Below are positions 47,030 through 55,852 of a stretch of DNA of 64,000 bases, piece by piece; the first letter of the stretch is position 1, and every line of letters begins with the position of its first letter. The stretch is taken from assembly GCA_029251525.1 (NCBI GenBank), contig JAQXDE010000066.1, forward strand, positions 124,001 to 188,000, in the 5' to 3' direction. Source of the DNA: Saprospiraceae bacterium. Its GTDB lineage: Bacteria; Bacteroidota; Bacteroidia; Chitinophagales; Saprospiraceae. The translations under genes and the position numbers were made by a program. The notes beneath the pieces are model-generated. The model saw only the letters and a list, made by a program, of their open reading frames with translations. It searched no databases and was not told where the DNA came from.

Positions 47030-47851
47030 TTAGAAGTTTTTTTCAATAATAATTTCTGTCATCATTGGGCAAAAAATAGTTACTCCATTTTGATTTTCTA
47101 ATTCATTAAAGGAAGCAAGGGCAGTTGAGACTTCATTTTGAGAAAGGTAACCTGTCTCAATTAATTTAGGTAAATAACTAAAGAAAAAAGATTTTGGCCA
47201 TTGCCATATTGCATCTTTTGGAGTAGCTAGTTTTGCCATGGGACGGAGGTTTAGAATATTCATTCCAAGCTCTTCAGCTAATTTTGGTAGCTCTCTTCCA
47301 ATATCAATTTCACTTTCAGAATCTTTAAAACTTTTTAACGCAGCCTTTATCGCCTTGGTCAAAGGGGGAGTATTTGGTTCAACTTGAAAAGTAGACCAGT
47401 CATAATATTCGTGGATTACCATTCTACCACCTGGTTTTAATGCTTTTACAACTTTAGATAAAATATCAGCAGGATTTGGTAACCACGCCAAAGCCCAACG
47501 GCAATATATTCCATCTAAGCTTTCGTCCTCTAAGTTCATATAATTAAAATCAGCAACAATTCCTTTTATATTTAAATGATGTAATTGAGCTGTTTTATTT
47601 AAATAATCAATATAGTTTTTTGATCGATCAATGCCAATAATTTCACCTTTTGGGCCTGTTAAAAATGCTAGTTCCTTACTACAAAATCCAGGGCCACATC
47701 CTAAATCTAGTATGGTTTGGCCAGAGCTAAATTGAGCTAGGTTCCAGCCTTTTTGTGCTTCAGAAGCCCAAACTTGATGTTGCAACCCGAGGCGATAAAG
47801 TTCCTGCTCATCAGTTCCTAAAATATAGGCGTTTTCTTCTTGGTTCGACAT
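47030..47851 (-). CDS. Class I SAM-dependent methyltransferase (UbiE-like)
   Basis: A 273-residue enzyme. SAM motif I is TILDLGCGPGFCSKEL, followed by the acidic strand GEIIGIDRSKNYIDYL, LDGIYCRWALAWLPNPADIL and the post-motif strand KPGGRMVIHEYYDW. It matches the Methyltransf_11/25/31 group with a C-terminal substrate-binding helical part. The target is unknown; small molecules and quinones are typical. It is cytoplasmic. The TonB-C lipoprotein gene lies 77 bases upstream on the same strand and may be co-transcribed. Confidence 0.87.
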   Translation of the reverse strand: MSNQEENAYILGTDEQELYRLGLQHQVWASEAQKGWNLAQFSSGQTILDLGCGPGFCSKELAFLTGPKGEIIGIDRSKNYIDYLNKTAQLHHLNIKGIVADFNYMNLEDESLDGIYCRWALAWLPNPADILSKVVKALKPGGRMVIHEYYDWSTFQVEPNTPPLTKAIKAALKSFKDSESEIDIGRELPKLAEELGMNILNLRPMAKLATPKDAIWQWPKSFFFSYLPKLIETGYLSQNEVSTALASFNELENQNGVTIFCPMMTEIIIEKNF

Positions 47852-47928
47852 TTTATTTGGTTTTTAAAAATGTTAAGTGCTAGTAAGGAGTTTTTAATAT
47901 TAATTTGAAAACAATTCTGAATATTTTA

Positions 47929-48393
47929 TTACCCATGAAGTTTGAATTTTATGGGGATTTGGTATTTTACTTTTATAGGTTTTTCATTTTGCATAGCAGG
48001 TTTGAAAGGTAATTCAAATCCTCTATGAATGGCCTTTATGGCTTCTTTATCAAAATCTTGTCCGAGAGATTTGGTAATTTTGGAACTTTCCAATTTTCCT
48101 ATTTCGTTGACGATGACCTCAATTTTAACGGTGCCTTGGATTCCTTTTTCTCTGCCTTTAGCAGGATAATTCATTTGTCGGTACATCGTTATCAGAAATT
48201 CTTTTTCACCTGAAATTGCTTCAGGTTTTTGGTCCAATTCTCCATCGACAAATGTCCCATTTTGAAATATTTGATAGGTGACTTTTTCAAAATAATTATT
48301 TAATGAATTAGTTTCTTTGATAGGACTACATGAAAAGAGTATTATTAGAGTGGAAAACAGGAGAATTAAAAAAGTAAGAGTATTGCTTTTCAT
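47929..48393 (-). CDS. Lipoprotein with TonB C-terminal domain
   Basis: A 154-residue lipoprotein with lipobox ILFSC (Cys22). Residues ~75-152 form a TonB_C domain: MNYPAKGREKGIQGTVKIEV, VNEIGKLESSKITKSLG, EAIKAIHRGFELPFKPAMQN and the final strand IKVKYQIPIKFKL. Unlike true TonB it lacks the inner-membrane helix and the proline-rich spacer, so it is probably not an energy transducer; similar stand-alone TonB_C lipoproteins are common in Bacteroidota, with unknown roles. Confidence 0.86.
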   Translation of the reverse strand: MKSNTLTFLILLFSTLIILFSCSPIKETNSLNNYFEKVTYQIFQNGTFVDGELDQKPEAISGEKEFLITMYRQMNYPAKGREKGIQGTVKIEVIVNEIGKLESSKITKSLGQDFDKEAIKAIHRGFELPFKPAMQNEKPIKVKYQIPIKFKLHG

Positions 48394-48435
48394 GATTTAT
48401 AATTATTAAAAATAAATAATTTTGTTATTGCTGTA

Positions 48436-49548
48436 TTAATCTTTTAGTTTCTCCAATATTGCATCAACATTTACATTTTCTCGAATTAATTCAATTGCTC
48501 GTTGCGTTTTCCATGGTGTTCGAGTATTTATTTTTACTTCTATTCTACTAATTTTAACAACTGAACCATAGGTGTCAAGGTCAGTTGCAATCACCGGAAT
48601 CTGATGTTCTTCAATGTAATTTTTAAAGTTTTCGGAAACATTAGTACCAGATGTATGACGACCATCACCTGTAATAATAACACCAGAGATTGGTGTCTTT
48701 GACAAATTTTTTAAACTTGAAATCAATTTCACTTTTTCAATAGCTTCGTCTAACCTCTTGGAACTTACAACTAATAAAATGTTTTTGAAATTATTAAATT
48801 CATTAATTGCAACTAATGAACCCGCAACAATATCTTCTACCCGATTGTCTAATTGATCATTATTGAATAGGACAGTACCTTTAATTGCAGCAGTTACAGT
48901 TTCCATCATAGGAAACGATAACCGTTTGTCAAAGGGTAAAACACCCATCAAATCCAATCCTAAAGTTTTAAGTTTTTTTCCTACATAATATTCCACATCC
49001 TTTATTTTTTCAGGAATTACTTTATTAACAATTACACCAACTATTGGAATTTCATATCTCTGGAATTGAGCTATGCTCATGGTCAATTTATCAATTGTAC
49101 TTCCAATCCCTCCTTCAACAATCATCAAAACATTTGCACCTAACAATTTTGCCACATCTGCATTCGAGACATCAGCCACACTTCCCACACCAGGATGACC
49201 AGTTCCCTCGTAGACGACCATTTCATGTTGTCCTTTTAATTCTACTGAGGCCCTAATTATATTTTCTCGAAATTGAAATTGAGACGGGTCATCTATATAT
49301 CTCTTGGTGACACCTCTAGCCATCACCACAGGGCTATGCAAAGATCCATCAATTTTGAATCCTAAAATTTGAGAAAAAAGGGTTACATCTTTATCAATCA
49401 TCTGACCTTCTACATATAGGTGTTGTTGACCAACAGGTTTGCAATAGCCAACATTATAACCGTGTTCCACAATATTCGTGACAAGTCCCAAGGTAGAAGT
49501 GGTTTTCCCAACATGTTGACCAGTTGCTGCGACGTATAAAGGTTTCAT
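48436..49548 (-). CDS. BioD-like P-loop ATPase with DRTGG-type domain (Pta N-terminal-like)
   Basis: The start is set at 49548 (MKPLYVAATGQHVGKTTSTL), giving 370 residues; the 49 codons upstream are low-complexity and hydrophobic. The Walker A motif is at residues 10-17 (GQHVGKTT), followed by VGYCKPVGQQ and VVYEGTGHPGVGSVADVSNA. This is the AAA_26/dethiobiotin-synthetase-like fold. The C-terminal part (VSGVIITGD-like block PISGVIITGDGRHTSGTNVS, then PVIATDLDTYGSV) resembles the DRTGG domain. The same pair forms the N-terminal half of some phosphate acetyltransferases, but the catalytic Pta part is absent. A regulatory or nucleotide-sensing role is an inference. Confidence 0.8.
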   Translation of the reverse strand: MKPLYVAATGQHVGKTTSTLGLVTNIVEHGYNVGYCKPVGQQHLYVEGQMIDKDVTLFSQILGFKIDGSLHSPVVMARGVTKRYIDDPSQFQFRENIIRASVELKGQHEMVVYEGTGHPGVGSVADVSNADVAKLLGANVLMIVEGGIGSTIDKLTMSIAQFQRYEIPIVGVIVNKVIPEKIKDVEYYVGKKLKTLGLDLMGVLPFDKRLSFPMMETVTAAIKGTVLFNNDQLDNRVEDIVAGSLVAINEFNNFKNILLVVSSKRLDEAIEKVKLISSLKNLSKTPISGVIITGDGRHTSGTNVSENFKNYIEEHQIPVIATDLDTYGSVVKISRIEVKINTRTPWKTQRAIELIRENVNVDAILEKLKD

Positions 49549-49996
49549 ATAAAAAAGGTTTTGATTGATTTTTTTGAAAAAATAAACAACTACTTTGATT
49601 AGAAGAATGAACACAAAAATAATCAATGCATTATAATTATGGATAATATTGAAATATTTATTAATAAAAAATAGAATTATTGTTGAGGAAATCACCTAAT
49701 TAATTTTACTTGGTTTTCATTTATTAGCTGTAAATTTGTGAACCATTTAACTCGAAAGACTCCAAAAAATTAAAAAAAGTTATTTAGCGAATTTATTAAT
49801 ACCCATTCATAAACGATTGTTTACTGTTTGAGGTGTAATAGTTTCGTTAGATAAGTGTTTTTATTTTAGAAAACAAAAGCTTAAGAGGTAACTTGAAAGA
49901 TTAATAAATATTGAGTTTTACTTATGCTTATTGATCAGATCTCCTCACTAATTAAAATTGTAGAAATTTAAAATAACTTAACCCGAGAATTTAATT
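49549..49996. other. Divergent spacer upstream of pckA
   Basis: About 450 bases between divergent genes. It must contain the pckA promoter, but no TAnnTTTG element with a -33 partner stands out. No gene or RNA is seen. Confidence 0.45.
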
Positions 49997-51568
49997 ATGA
50001 AATCTTCAAATCAGAAACACAACCTTCAACCGGCGGCACTGGTTGAGAAAACGATCAGACTTGGTCAGGGAAAATTAAGCAGCACTGGTGCATTAGTAGT
50101 CAATACCGGAAAATTTACTGGCCGTTCGCCTAAAGATCGCTTTATCGTAGAAGATGCGATAACCGAACATAAAGTTGATTGGGGAGATATTAATATCCCA
50201 ATTGCTAAATCATCTTTTGATGCATTGTATGCTAAAATGGTGACGTATATGGAAACTTGTAAAGAGGTTTATGTTCGTGATGCCGCAGCATGTGCCAATC
50301 CAAATTATCAATTGAACGTAAGAGTTTTTACTGAGTATCCATGGCAAAATTTGTTTGTTTACAATATGTTTTTGCGACCTACTGAAAGTGAATTAGAAAC
50401 TTTTTCACCTGATTGGGAAGTCTATGCATTCCCTTCCGTTTTAGCTAATATAACTGAGCACAAAACTCGTCAAGAAAACTTTTCCATTATTAATTTTGCT
50501 GAAAAGAAAATTATAGTTGGAGGAAGCGCTTACACCGGTGAAATTAAAAAGGGAATTTTTTCCGCATTGAATTTTATTTTACCAACTCAGAATGCAGTAC
50601 TACCAATGCATTGCTCGGCTAATACAGGGGCGAATGGTGATACAGCGTTATTCTTCGGATTGTCTGGAACAGGAAAAACAACCTTGTCTAATGACCCAGA
50701 GCGGAGATTGATTGGGGATGATGAGCATGGTTGGTCGAAGGAATCTATTTTCAATTTTGAAGGAGGATGTTATGCAAAGACGATTGACCTTTCGCCAAAT
50801 AAAGAGCCACAAATTTTTAAAGCAATAAAGTTTGGCGCCATGTTGGAAAATATTGGTTTTGAAGAAGATGGTTGTACAGTAGATTATGCAGATACTTCGA
50901 TTACTCAAAATACACGGGTTAGTTATCCGATTTTTCACATTGATAATATTATGTTTAAATCGAGAGGAGACTTACCTGAAAATATTTTCTTTTTGACTTG
51001 TGATGCATTTGGGGTTTTGCCTCCGATTAGCAAGTTGACACCAGAGCAGGCAATGTATCATTTTATCAGTGGGTATACAGCAAAAATTGCTGGAACAGAA
51101 GATGGCATTAATGAACCATTGGCAACTTTTTCTGCATGTTTTGGTGCACCATTCTTACCATTACATCCAACGAAGTATGCAGAGATGTTAGGGGAAAAGG
51201 TTAAAAGAGGAAGTCGAAGAGGAGAAGGGAAAATCAATGTCTGGTTAATCAATACTGGTTGGACTGGTGGTGGTTATGGACAAGGTTCTCGTATGGAATT
51301 GTCCTACACGCGAGCTATGATTAAAGCTGCTTTGACAGGTAAACTAAGTAAGGTCGAATTCCATGATCACCCGATTTTTGGATTAGCGATGCCTAAGACC
51401 TGTCCTGATGTTCCTAATGCAGTATTGAATCCGAGAGATACCTGGAGGAATGAAGAAGAATATGATGTGACTGCAAATAAATTAGCGAATTTGTTTGCAG
51501 AGAATTTCAGACAATATTCAAATAAAGCATCTGCAGAAATTGTAAATGCTGGACCTGTGATGGTTTAA
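49997..51568 (+). CDS. pckA: Phosphoenolpyruvate carboxykinase (ATP)
   Basis: A 523-residue enzyme of normal length. The substrate region TGRSPKDRFIV is near residue 38-48. The kinase-1a P-loop FGLSGTGKTTLSNDP is at about 219-233, and the kinase-2 metal block LIGDDEHGW follows near 237. The downstream RVSYPIFHIDNI and NTGWTGGGYGQGSRM blocks are intact. It converts oxaloacetate and ATP to PEP, CO2 and ADP, the first gluconeogenic step. It is cytoplasmic, with its own terminator. Confidence 0.98.
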   Translation: MKSSNQKHNLQPAALVEKTIRLGQGKLSSTGALVVNTGKFTGRSPKDRFIVEDAITEHKVDWGDINIPIAKSSFDALYAKMVTYMETCKEVYVRDAAACANPNYQLNVRVFTEYPWQNLFVYNMFLRPTESELETFSPDWEVYAFPSVLANITEHKTRQENFSIINFAEKKIIVGGSAYTGEIKKGIFSALNFILPTQNAVLPMHCSANTGANGDTALFFGLSGTGKTTLSNDPERRLIGDDEHGWSKESIFNFEGGCYAKTIDLSPNKEPQIFKAIKFGAMLENIGFEEDGCTVDYADTSITQNTRVSYPIFHIDNIMFKSRGDLPENIFFLTCDAFGVLPPISKLTPEQAMYHFISGYTAKIAGTEDGINEPLATFSACFGAPFLPLHPTKYAEMLGEKVKRGSRRGEGKINVWLINTGWTGGGYGQGSRMELSYTRAMIKAALTGKLSKVEFHDHPIFGLAMPKTCPDVPNAVLNPRDTWRNEEEYDVTANKLANLFAENFRQYSNKASAEIVNAGPVMV

Positions 51569-51609
51569 ACTTCTTTTCCCTCTATGGGTTAATGAAATTT
51601 AGTATTCAA

Positions 51610-51650
51610 AAAATGCGAATTGAGTAACAACTTGGTTTGCATTTTTTTTT
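51610..51650 (+). terminator. Terminator of pckA
   Basis: A 10-bp stem with one wobble (51610-51619 with 51636-51645), followed by a run of T. Confidence 0.8.
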
Positions 51651-51695
51651 GATAAAAAAGACCTTCAACACTTTTTGATAAAAAAAACCATTCAA
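51646..51695. repeat. Imperfect tandem repeat, two ~24-base units
   Basis: Two consecutive copies of TTTTTGATAAAAAA followed by RACCTTCAA or a close variant (51646-51668 and 51672-51695) lie just before the Sua5/YciO gene. The second may overlap its promoter (a TACATTTA is at 51702-51709). Confidence 0.6.
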
Positions 51696-51721
51696 TTTTA
51701 CTACATTTAGAAAAAAACTAA

Positions 51722-52333
51722 ATGTTACTCGAACTAAATACTCAAAATCCAAGTGCTCGGAAAGTACAAATGGTCGTTGATACCCTTGAAAAAGGAGGAG
51801 TGATCATTTACCCTACTGATTCCGTTTATGGTTTAGGTTGTGATATCTTTAATCAAAAATCCGTAGCAAGAATTTGTCAAATTAGACGAATTGACCCTGC
51901 AAAAGCTAACCTCACTTTTATTTGCAAAGATATTCAGCAATTATCAAAGTATGTTTACCAGATTGATAATCAATTGTTTAGGTTGTTGAAAGATAATGTT
52001 CCAGGAGCTTTTACTTTTATTTTAAAGGCGAATAAAGAAGTGCCGAGGCATTTTAAAAATAGAAGAAAAACGGTTGGAGTGAGAGTTCCTAATAGTCCAA
52101 TTGCGTTGGCTATATTGGAGGTATTAGGTAGGCCAATACTTTCAATCTCTTTGAAGACAGATGATGAGGAAGAAGATTTTATTGTTGATCCGTCCTTAAT
52201 TCATGATGATTTTCAGAAGCGTGTGGATATTGTTATTGATGGAGGAATGGGAAGCGATGAACCAAGTACAATTGTGGATTGTACGACTGATAATTTTGAA
52301 ATAATAAGAGAAGGAAAGGGAGTATTGAAGTAA
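51722..52333 (+). CDS. Sua5/YciO/YrdC-family protein (threonylcarbamoyl-AMP synthase-like)
   Basis: A 203-residue protein. The YrdC domain starts at VIIYPTDSVYGLGCD (residues 27-41). It continues with the loop IRRIDPAKANLTFICKDI, then VPGAFTFILKANKEVP, VGVRVPNSPIALAIL and the final STIVDCTTDNFEIIREGKG. It matches YciO, the close relative of TsaC, which makes threonylcarbamoyl-AMP for the t6A37 modification of tRNA. YciO proteins retain weak TsaC activity, so whether this is the cell's main t6A enzyme is undecided. Length is normal for YciO, and there is no Sua5 C-terminal domain. Confidence 0.92.
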   Translation: MLLELNTQNPSARKVQMVVDTLEKGGVIIYPTDSVYGLGCDIFNQKSVARICQIRRIDPAKANLTFICKDIQQLSKYVYQIDNQLFRLLKDNVPGAFTFILKANKEVPRHFKNRRKTVGVRVPNSPIALAILEVLGRPILSISLKTDDEEEDFIVDPSLIHDDFQKRVDIVIDGGMGSDEPSTIVDCTTDNFEIIREGKGVLK

Positions 52334-52614
52334 ATAAAATTTGATGCTAGTAAGACTTTGTGGAAGCGGTAAACGAAATATTTAGATTGAGAATGGGATA
52401 GTGATATGAAAAAATAAATATGGGTATTTTATATTTTGTTCTAGTTCAATACGCATAAGCTCAGAATTAATATTGGGGCAAGAAAAATCAGCAAAAAGAG
52501 TTGAAAAACGGCTAAGTCATCATCTAGAGCATTTAGTCATTTATTTCCTTTAAAAATAATTCCTTTAGGGTAGAGGTGACTGACATGCAAATCCAATCTT
52601 CCTAATTCTTCAAC
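52334..52614. other. Spacer, no supported gene
   Basis: About 280 AT-rich bases. A 45-codon frame without a good start near 52420-52555 contains SAKRVEKRLSHHLEHLVIY; it is unrecognised and within chance. Confidence 0.4.
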
Positions 52615-52702
52615 TTATGCTATTGGTAGAGTGCTTACGTTCTGGTTTTTTATGACCACCTAAATATACATAATAAAGAGGTTGCGGGTCAAGCGCAACT
52701 AA
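52615..52702 (+). pseudogene. tRNA-like degenerate element
   Basis: The stretch has TTGGTAGAGTGCTTACGTTC, close to the D-arm and anticodon-stem side of many bacterial tRNAs. About 40 bases later comes AGAGGTTGCGGGTCAAGCG, close to a variable region plus T arm (GGTTCAA with one T lost). No clear acceptor stem closes around it and an insertion separates the two parts. It is at best a decayed tRNA or a partial copy; no functional tRNA is claimed. Confidence 0.35.
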
Positions 52703-52948
52703 TTAATTATCAAAGGCTAATCAAGTATCTAGTCGATTGTCAAGAAGTACTCTAATTTCAAAATCAATATAGAACAGAAAAATAATATTTTGCTAAATAT
52801 GCTTTAAGGATGTTGTATTAGAATATTAATTGAATTGAAATATTGAATAGGTTTTTGTTAATACTTCAATGGATTCGATGTTATAATTCCATTTTATTTT
52901 TAATATATTTGGAAGTGGGTCAATTTATAAAATAAAAAATAAAAATTT
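52703..52948. promoter_or_regulatory. Upstream region of the C1B peptidase with TATATTTG
   Basis: A TATATTTG -7 element is at 52904-52911, 37 bases before the start codon. The -33 element is not clear. The rest of the ~245 bases holds nothing I can support. Confidence 0.5.
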
Positions 52949-54073
52949 ATGCGATTGAAATTAGTCAAAATACTTGCATTTTTAGCCTTTTCTGGTTCGG
53001 TTGGGCAGGCTCAAGTGGAAATGAAAAGTCCAAATTCATATGGATTTGAATCAGTTAAAACCGTAAGTTGTACTCCTGTAAAAAGTCAAGATCGAACTGG
53101 AACTTGCTGGAGTTTTGCAACTTCATCATTTTTGGAAAGTGAAGCAATACGAATGGGGTATGGGCCACAAGATTTTTCAGAAATGTATGTGGTTAGGAAT
53201 GTTTACAAAGATAAAGCACGGAACTATGTGATGCGCCAGGGAAAAGCAAACTTTAGTCAAGGAAGCTTGTCGCACGACTTAATTCGTGTGATTGGAGACC
53301 ATGGAATGGTACCTGAATCAATTTATTCAGGAAAATTAGAAGGAGATAAAAAGCATGATCACAGTGAGATGTCAGCAGTTCTCAAAGGAATGTTGGACGG
53401 AGTGTTAAAACAAAAAAGATTGAGTAAAAAATGGATGAAAGCGTTTGATGCAGTTGTAGATACTTATCTAGGAGTAACACCTCAACAATTTACTTACAAA
53501 GGGAAAAAATATTCAGCTAATTCTTATGCAGAGGACATGGGATTGGACGCAAATAATTACGTAAATATTACTTCTTTTACCCATCATCCTTTTTATAAAA
53601 ACTTTGTTTTAGAAATTCCGGACAATTACTCGAATGGCTCATTTTATAATCTACCAATCGAAGATGTGCAAGCTATTGTTGAAAATGCAATTAACCAAGG
53701 TTACTCTGTAGCTTGGGATGGAGATGTAAGTGAGGAAGGTTTTTCCTCTAAAAATGGAATAGCTATTGTTCCAGAGGATTCAGAGCGAGAAGATCTATTC
53801 GTTAATCCTGGAAAAGAAAAAATAGTCACTCAAGAGATACGTCAAGAACAATTTGAAAGTTATTCTACTACGGACGATCATTTGATGCATTTAACTGGAA
53901 TTTCACGAGATAAAAAAGGAACTAAGTATTTTTTAATTAAAAATTCTTGGGGGGAAGTGAGTGAGTATAAAGGATATCTATATATGTCAGAAACTTATCT
54001 TCAACTGAAAACAGTTGCCATCCTAGTTCATAAAGATGCTATTCCTGCAAGGATAAAGAATAAAATGAGGTAG
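52949..54073 (+). CDS. Exported C1B papain-type peptidase (bleomycin hydrolase/PepC family)
   Basis: A 374-residue protein with a signal peptide (residues 1-~22, ending VGQAQ). The oxyanion Gln47 and nucleophile Cys53 are in VKSQDRTGTCWSFATSSFLE. The catalytic His314 is in DDHLMHLTGI and Asn332 in IKNSWGE, so the full triad is present. Cytoplasmic bleomycin hydrolases are aminopeptidases of ~450 residues; the signal peptide and shorter length here point to a periplasmic or secreted relative, a type common in Bacteroidota. It has no T9SS sorting tail. Monocistronic with its own promoter-like element. Confidence 0.92.
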   Translation: MRLKLVKILAFLAFSGSVGQAQVEMKSPNSYGFESVKTVSCTPVKSQDRTGTCWSFATSSFLESEAIRMGYGPQDFSEMYVVRNVYKDKARNYVMRQGKANFSQGSLSHDLIRVIGDHGMVPESIYSGKLEGDKKHDHSEMSAVLKGMLDGVLKQKRLSKKWMKAFDAVVDTYLGVTPQQFTYKGKKYSANSYAEDMGLDANNYVNITSFTHHPFYKNFVLEIPDNYSNGSFYNLPIEDVQAIVENAINQGYSVAWDGDVSEEGFSSKNGIAIVPEDSEREDLFVNPGKEKIVTQEIRQEQFESYSTTDDHLMHLTGISRDKKGTKYFLIKNSWGEVSEYKGYLYMSETYLQLKTVAILVHKDAIPARIKNKMR

Positions 54074-55041
54074 TATTTAATGGTATAAAAATGTTAAAGC
54101 TTTGTTAAGATTATATATTGTAAGAATGCTTGTTGGTTCATGAAAGAAGCTACCATCTATTAACGTGTGATTAGATGGTAGCTTAAATTGTAATTGATGA
54201 GAGTTTAGTCTAACAAAATCGAACAAAACCTTTTTGTTTGATGGAATATTATTGATGAAAGATTACAATTTTATAGTAAAAATTAATCATCCACTACTAT
54301 TAGTTAAACAAGACGATCTCTATTTCATTATTCAATCATCAGAAGGAAGTTTTTCATCTTTATCCCACTTAATTACGCCACTATAATTTCCTTCAGAGGT
54401 GAAAACAATTCAAACAAAATTTCTCCAATTGCAGATTAGAATTTACTAGGTTCCTTCAAAAAATCTACCTTAGCTAATTCAAATCAAATCAATTTAAATC
54501 AATTTTTCTATGTTTCTTACCATAAATTAAGATAAAATTATCGTTGACATTAGTTCATTTTCCTTAGTCGGTCAATTTTGATCCGTCTAGTAATTACAAA
54601 TCTATTTTTTGCCAATGATTCATTTTAATGCTTTTTATTTCACCAAACTAGCAGAAGGGCTAATGTGAAAAAGTATATTCACTTTTATCGTTTTACAAAT
54701 TGTGAATATTAAATTAAAAACAATAATCTTTACTATTTCCTTATTTCACTAGTCAAATATTTCAAATTCAACATTTTTTCGATGTTAAGACGAGGTGTAT
54801 GTATTTTCAAATAGTTGATGAATCTTTGCAATGTCTAGTTAAAAAATCTATTCTTTTAAAATTTTCCTATCTTAATAGCTAAAGGAAAAATTTTAAACTC
54901 AGTAATAGTGACTACTTAAAATATTTTTTGATAGAAATATTTTTAATTAAGATTAAATAGGTTGCAATTTTCGTTAAAGTGATGTTGTGTTAAATTATTA
55001 CACTTCTAGGTAACCATTATCAAAAAAATAACCATTTCAAA
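54074..55041. other. Long spacer with a terminator and weak traces
   Basis: About 970 bases. Besides the hairpin at 54147-54184, a minus-strand fragment around 54330-54410 reads VFTSEGNYSGVIKWDKDEKL and ends in SDD before a stop. It looks like a protein tail but is only ~25 codons long. The remaining ~600 bases are AT-rich with no feature. Confidence 0.45.
54147..54184 (+). terminator. Hairpin after the C1B peptidase
   Basis: A perfect 13-bp stem (54147-54159 with 54172-54184). The following T run is weak, so it may be a terminator or an mRNA-stabilising hairpin. Confidence 0.65.
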
Positions 55042-55776
55042 ATGAAGAAGATTTTTTCGCTATTTTCCATGACATTATTAGGTGGATTCATTCTATTTAA
55101 TCAAGTACAAATCTCTGCCCAGCATAATAGAGTTCGTGGTAATGGGTACGTAACTACAGAGGTTCATTATGTTAAAGCATTTTCAGCATTAGAATTATCT
55201 GGTTCACTCAATGTGTACATTAAGCAAGGAGACAAGGAAAGCGTAACGGTTGAAACGGATGAAAATTTACATGAATATGTTGTTATTGAAAATAGAGGCA
55301 ATTCTCTAGTTATAGATACTCAAAAAAGAATTTCAATTAAAAAGAAAAGTAAAATGAATGTTTATGTTACCGTTCGAGATATTGATCGATTTAAGATTTC
55401 GGGTGTAGGAAATGTTGAGACTTCAGGAATACTTCGGTTGAAGAGTCTTGATTTAATAATTAAAAGTGTTGGGAATGTATCCCTTGATTTAGAGGCAGGA
55501 AACTTAGATGCTCGATTAAGCTCGGTAGGGAAAATAACTCTTTCTGGAAAGATTGGTAAAGCTATTATTGAAAATACTGGTGTTGGGAAATTAGCTGCCT
55601 ACGATTTGCGCAATGATGTTTTAAAATTAAAAGCTGCTGGTGTTGGAAAAACAGAAGTTTATGCTTCAAAAGAATTGGCCATTAAATCCACGGGAGTTGG
55701 TAATGTTTATTATAAAGGGTCTGCAGTTATTACTGATTTGAATGTACGTGGAATAGGGAAAGTTAAGAAGAGGTAG
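55042..55776 (+). CDS. DUF2807 (head GIN domain) exported beta-helix protein
   Basis: A 244-residue protein with a signal peptide ending near QISAQ. The mature part is a DUF2807 head GIN domain: FSALELSGSLNVYIKQGDKE, then a regular series of short strands with SGVGNVET, KSVGNVSLDL, LSSVGKITLSG, NTGVGKLAAYD, AAGVGKTEVYA and STGVGNVYYKG. The recurring (S/T)GVG or SVG turns give one right-handed beta-solenoid coil each. Such proteins are common in the Bacteroidota envelope, with no established function. Ends in a hairpin and converges on the DUF4412 gene. Confidence 0.9.
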   Translation: MKKIFSLFSMTLLGGFILFNQVQISAQHNRVRGNGYVTTEVHYVKAFSALELSGSLNVYIKQGDKESVTVETDENLHEYVVIENRGNSLVIDTQKRISIKKKSKMNVYVTVRDIDRFKISGVGNVETSGILRLKSLDLIIKSVGNVSLDLEAGNLDARLSSVGKITLSGKIGKAIIENTGVGKLAAYDLRNDVLKLKAAGVGKTEVYASKELAIKSTGVGNVYYKGSAVITDLNVRGIGKVKKR

Positions 55777-55793
55777 GATTAAGGTAATGATTG

Positions 55794-55827
55794 ATTTTCC
55801 AAAGTTGATGTTTACATTTTGGAAAAT
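55794..55827. terminator. Hairpin between convergent genes
   Basis: A perfect 10-bp stem (55794-55803 with 55818-55827), AT-rich, located between the DUF2807 and DUF4412 stop codons. Confidence 0.6.
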
Positions 55828-55852
55828 TAATCGTTTACGATTCAGGGATAAT

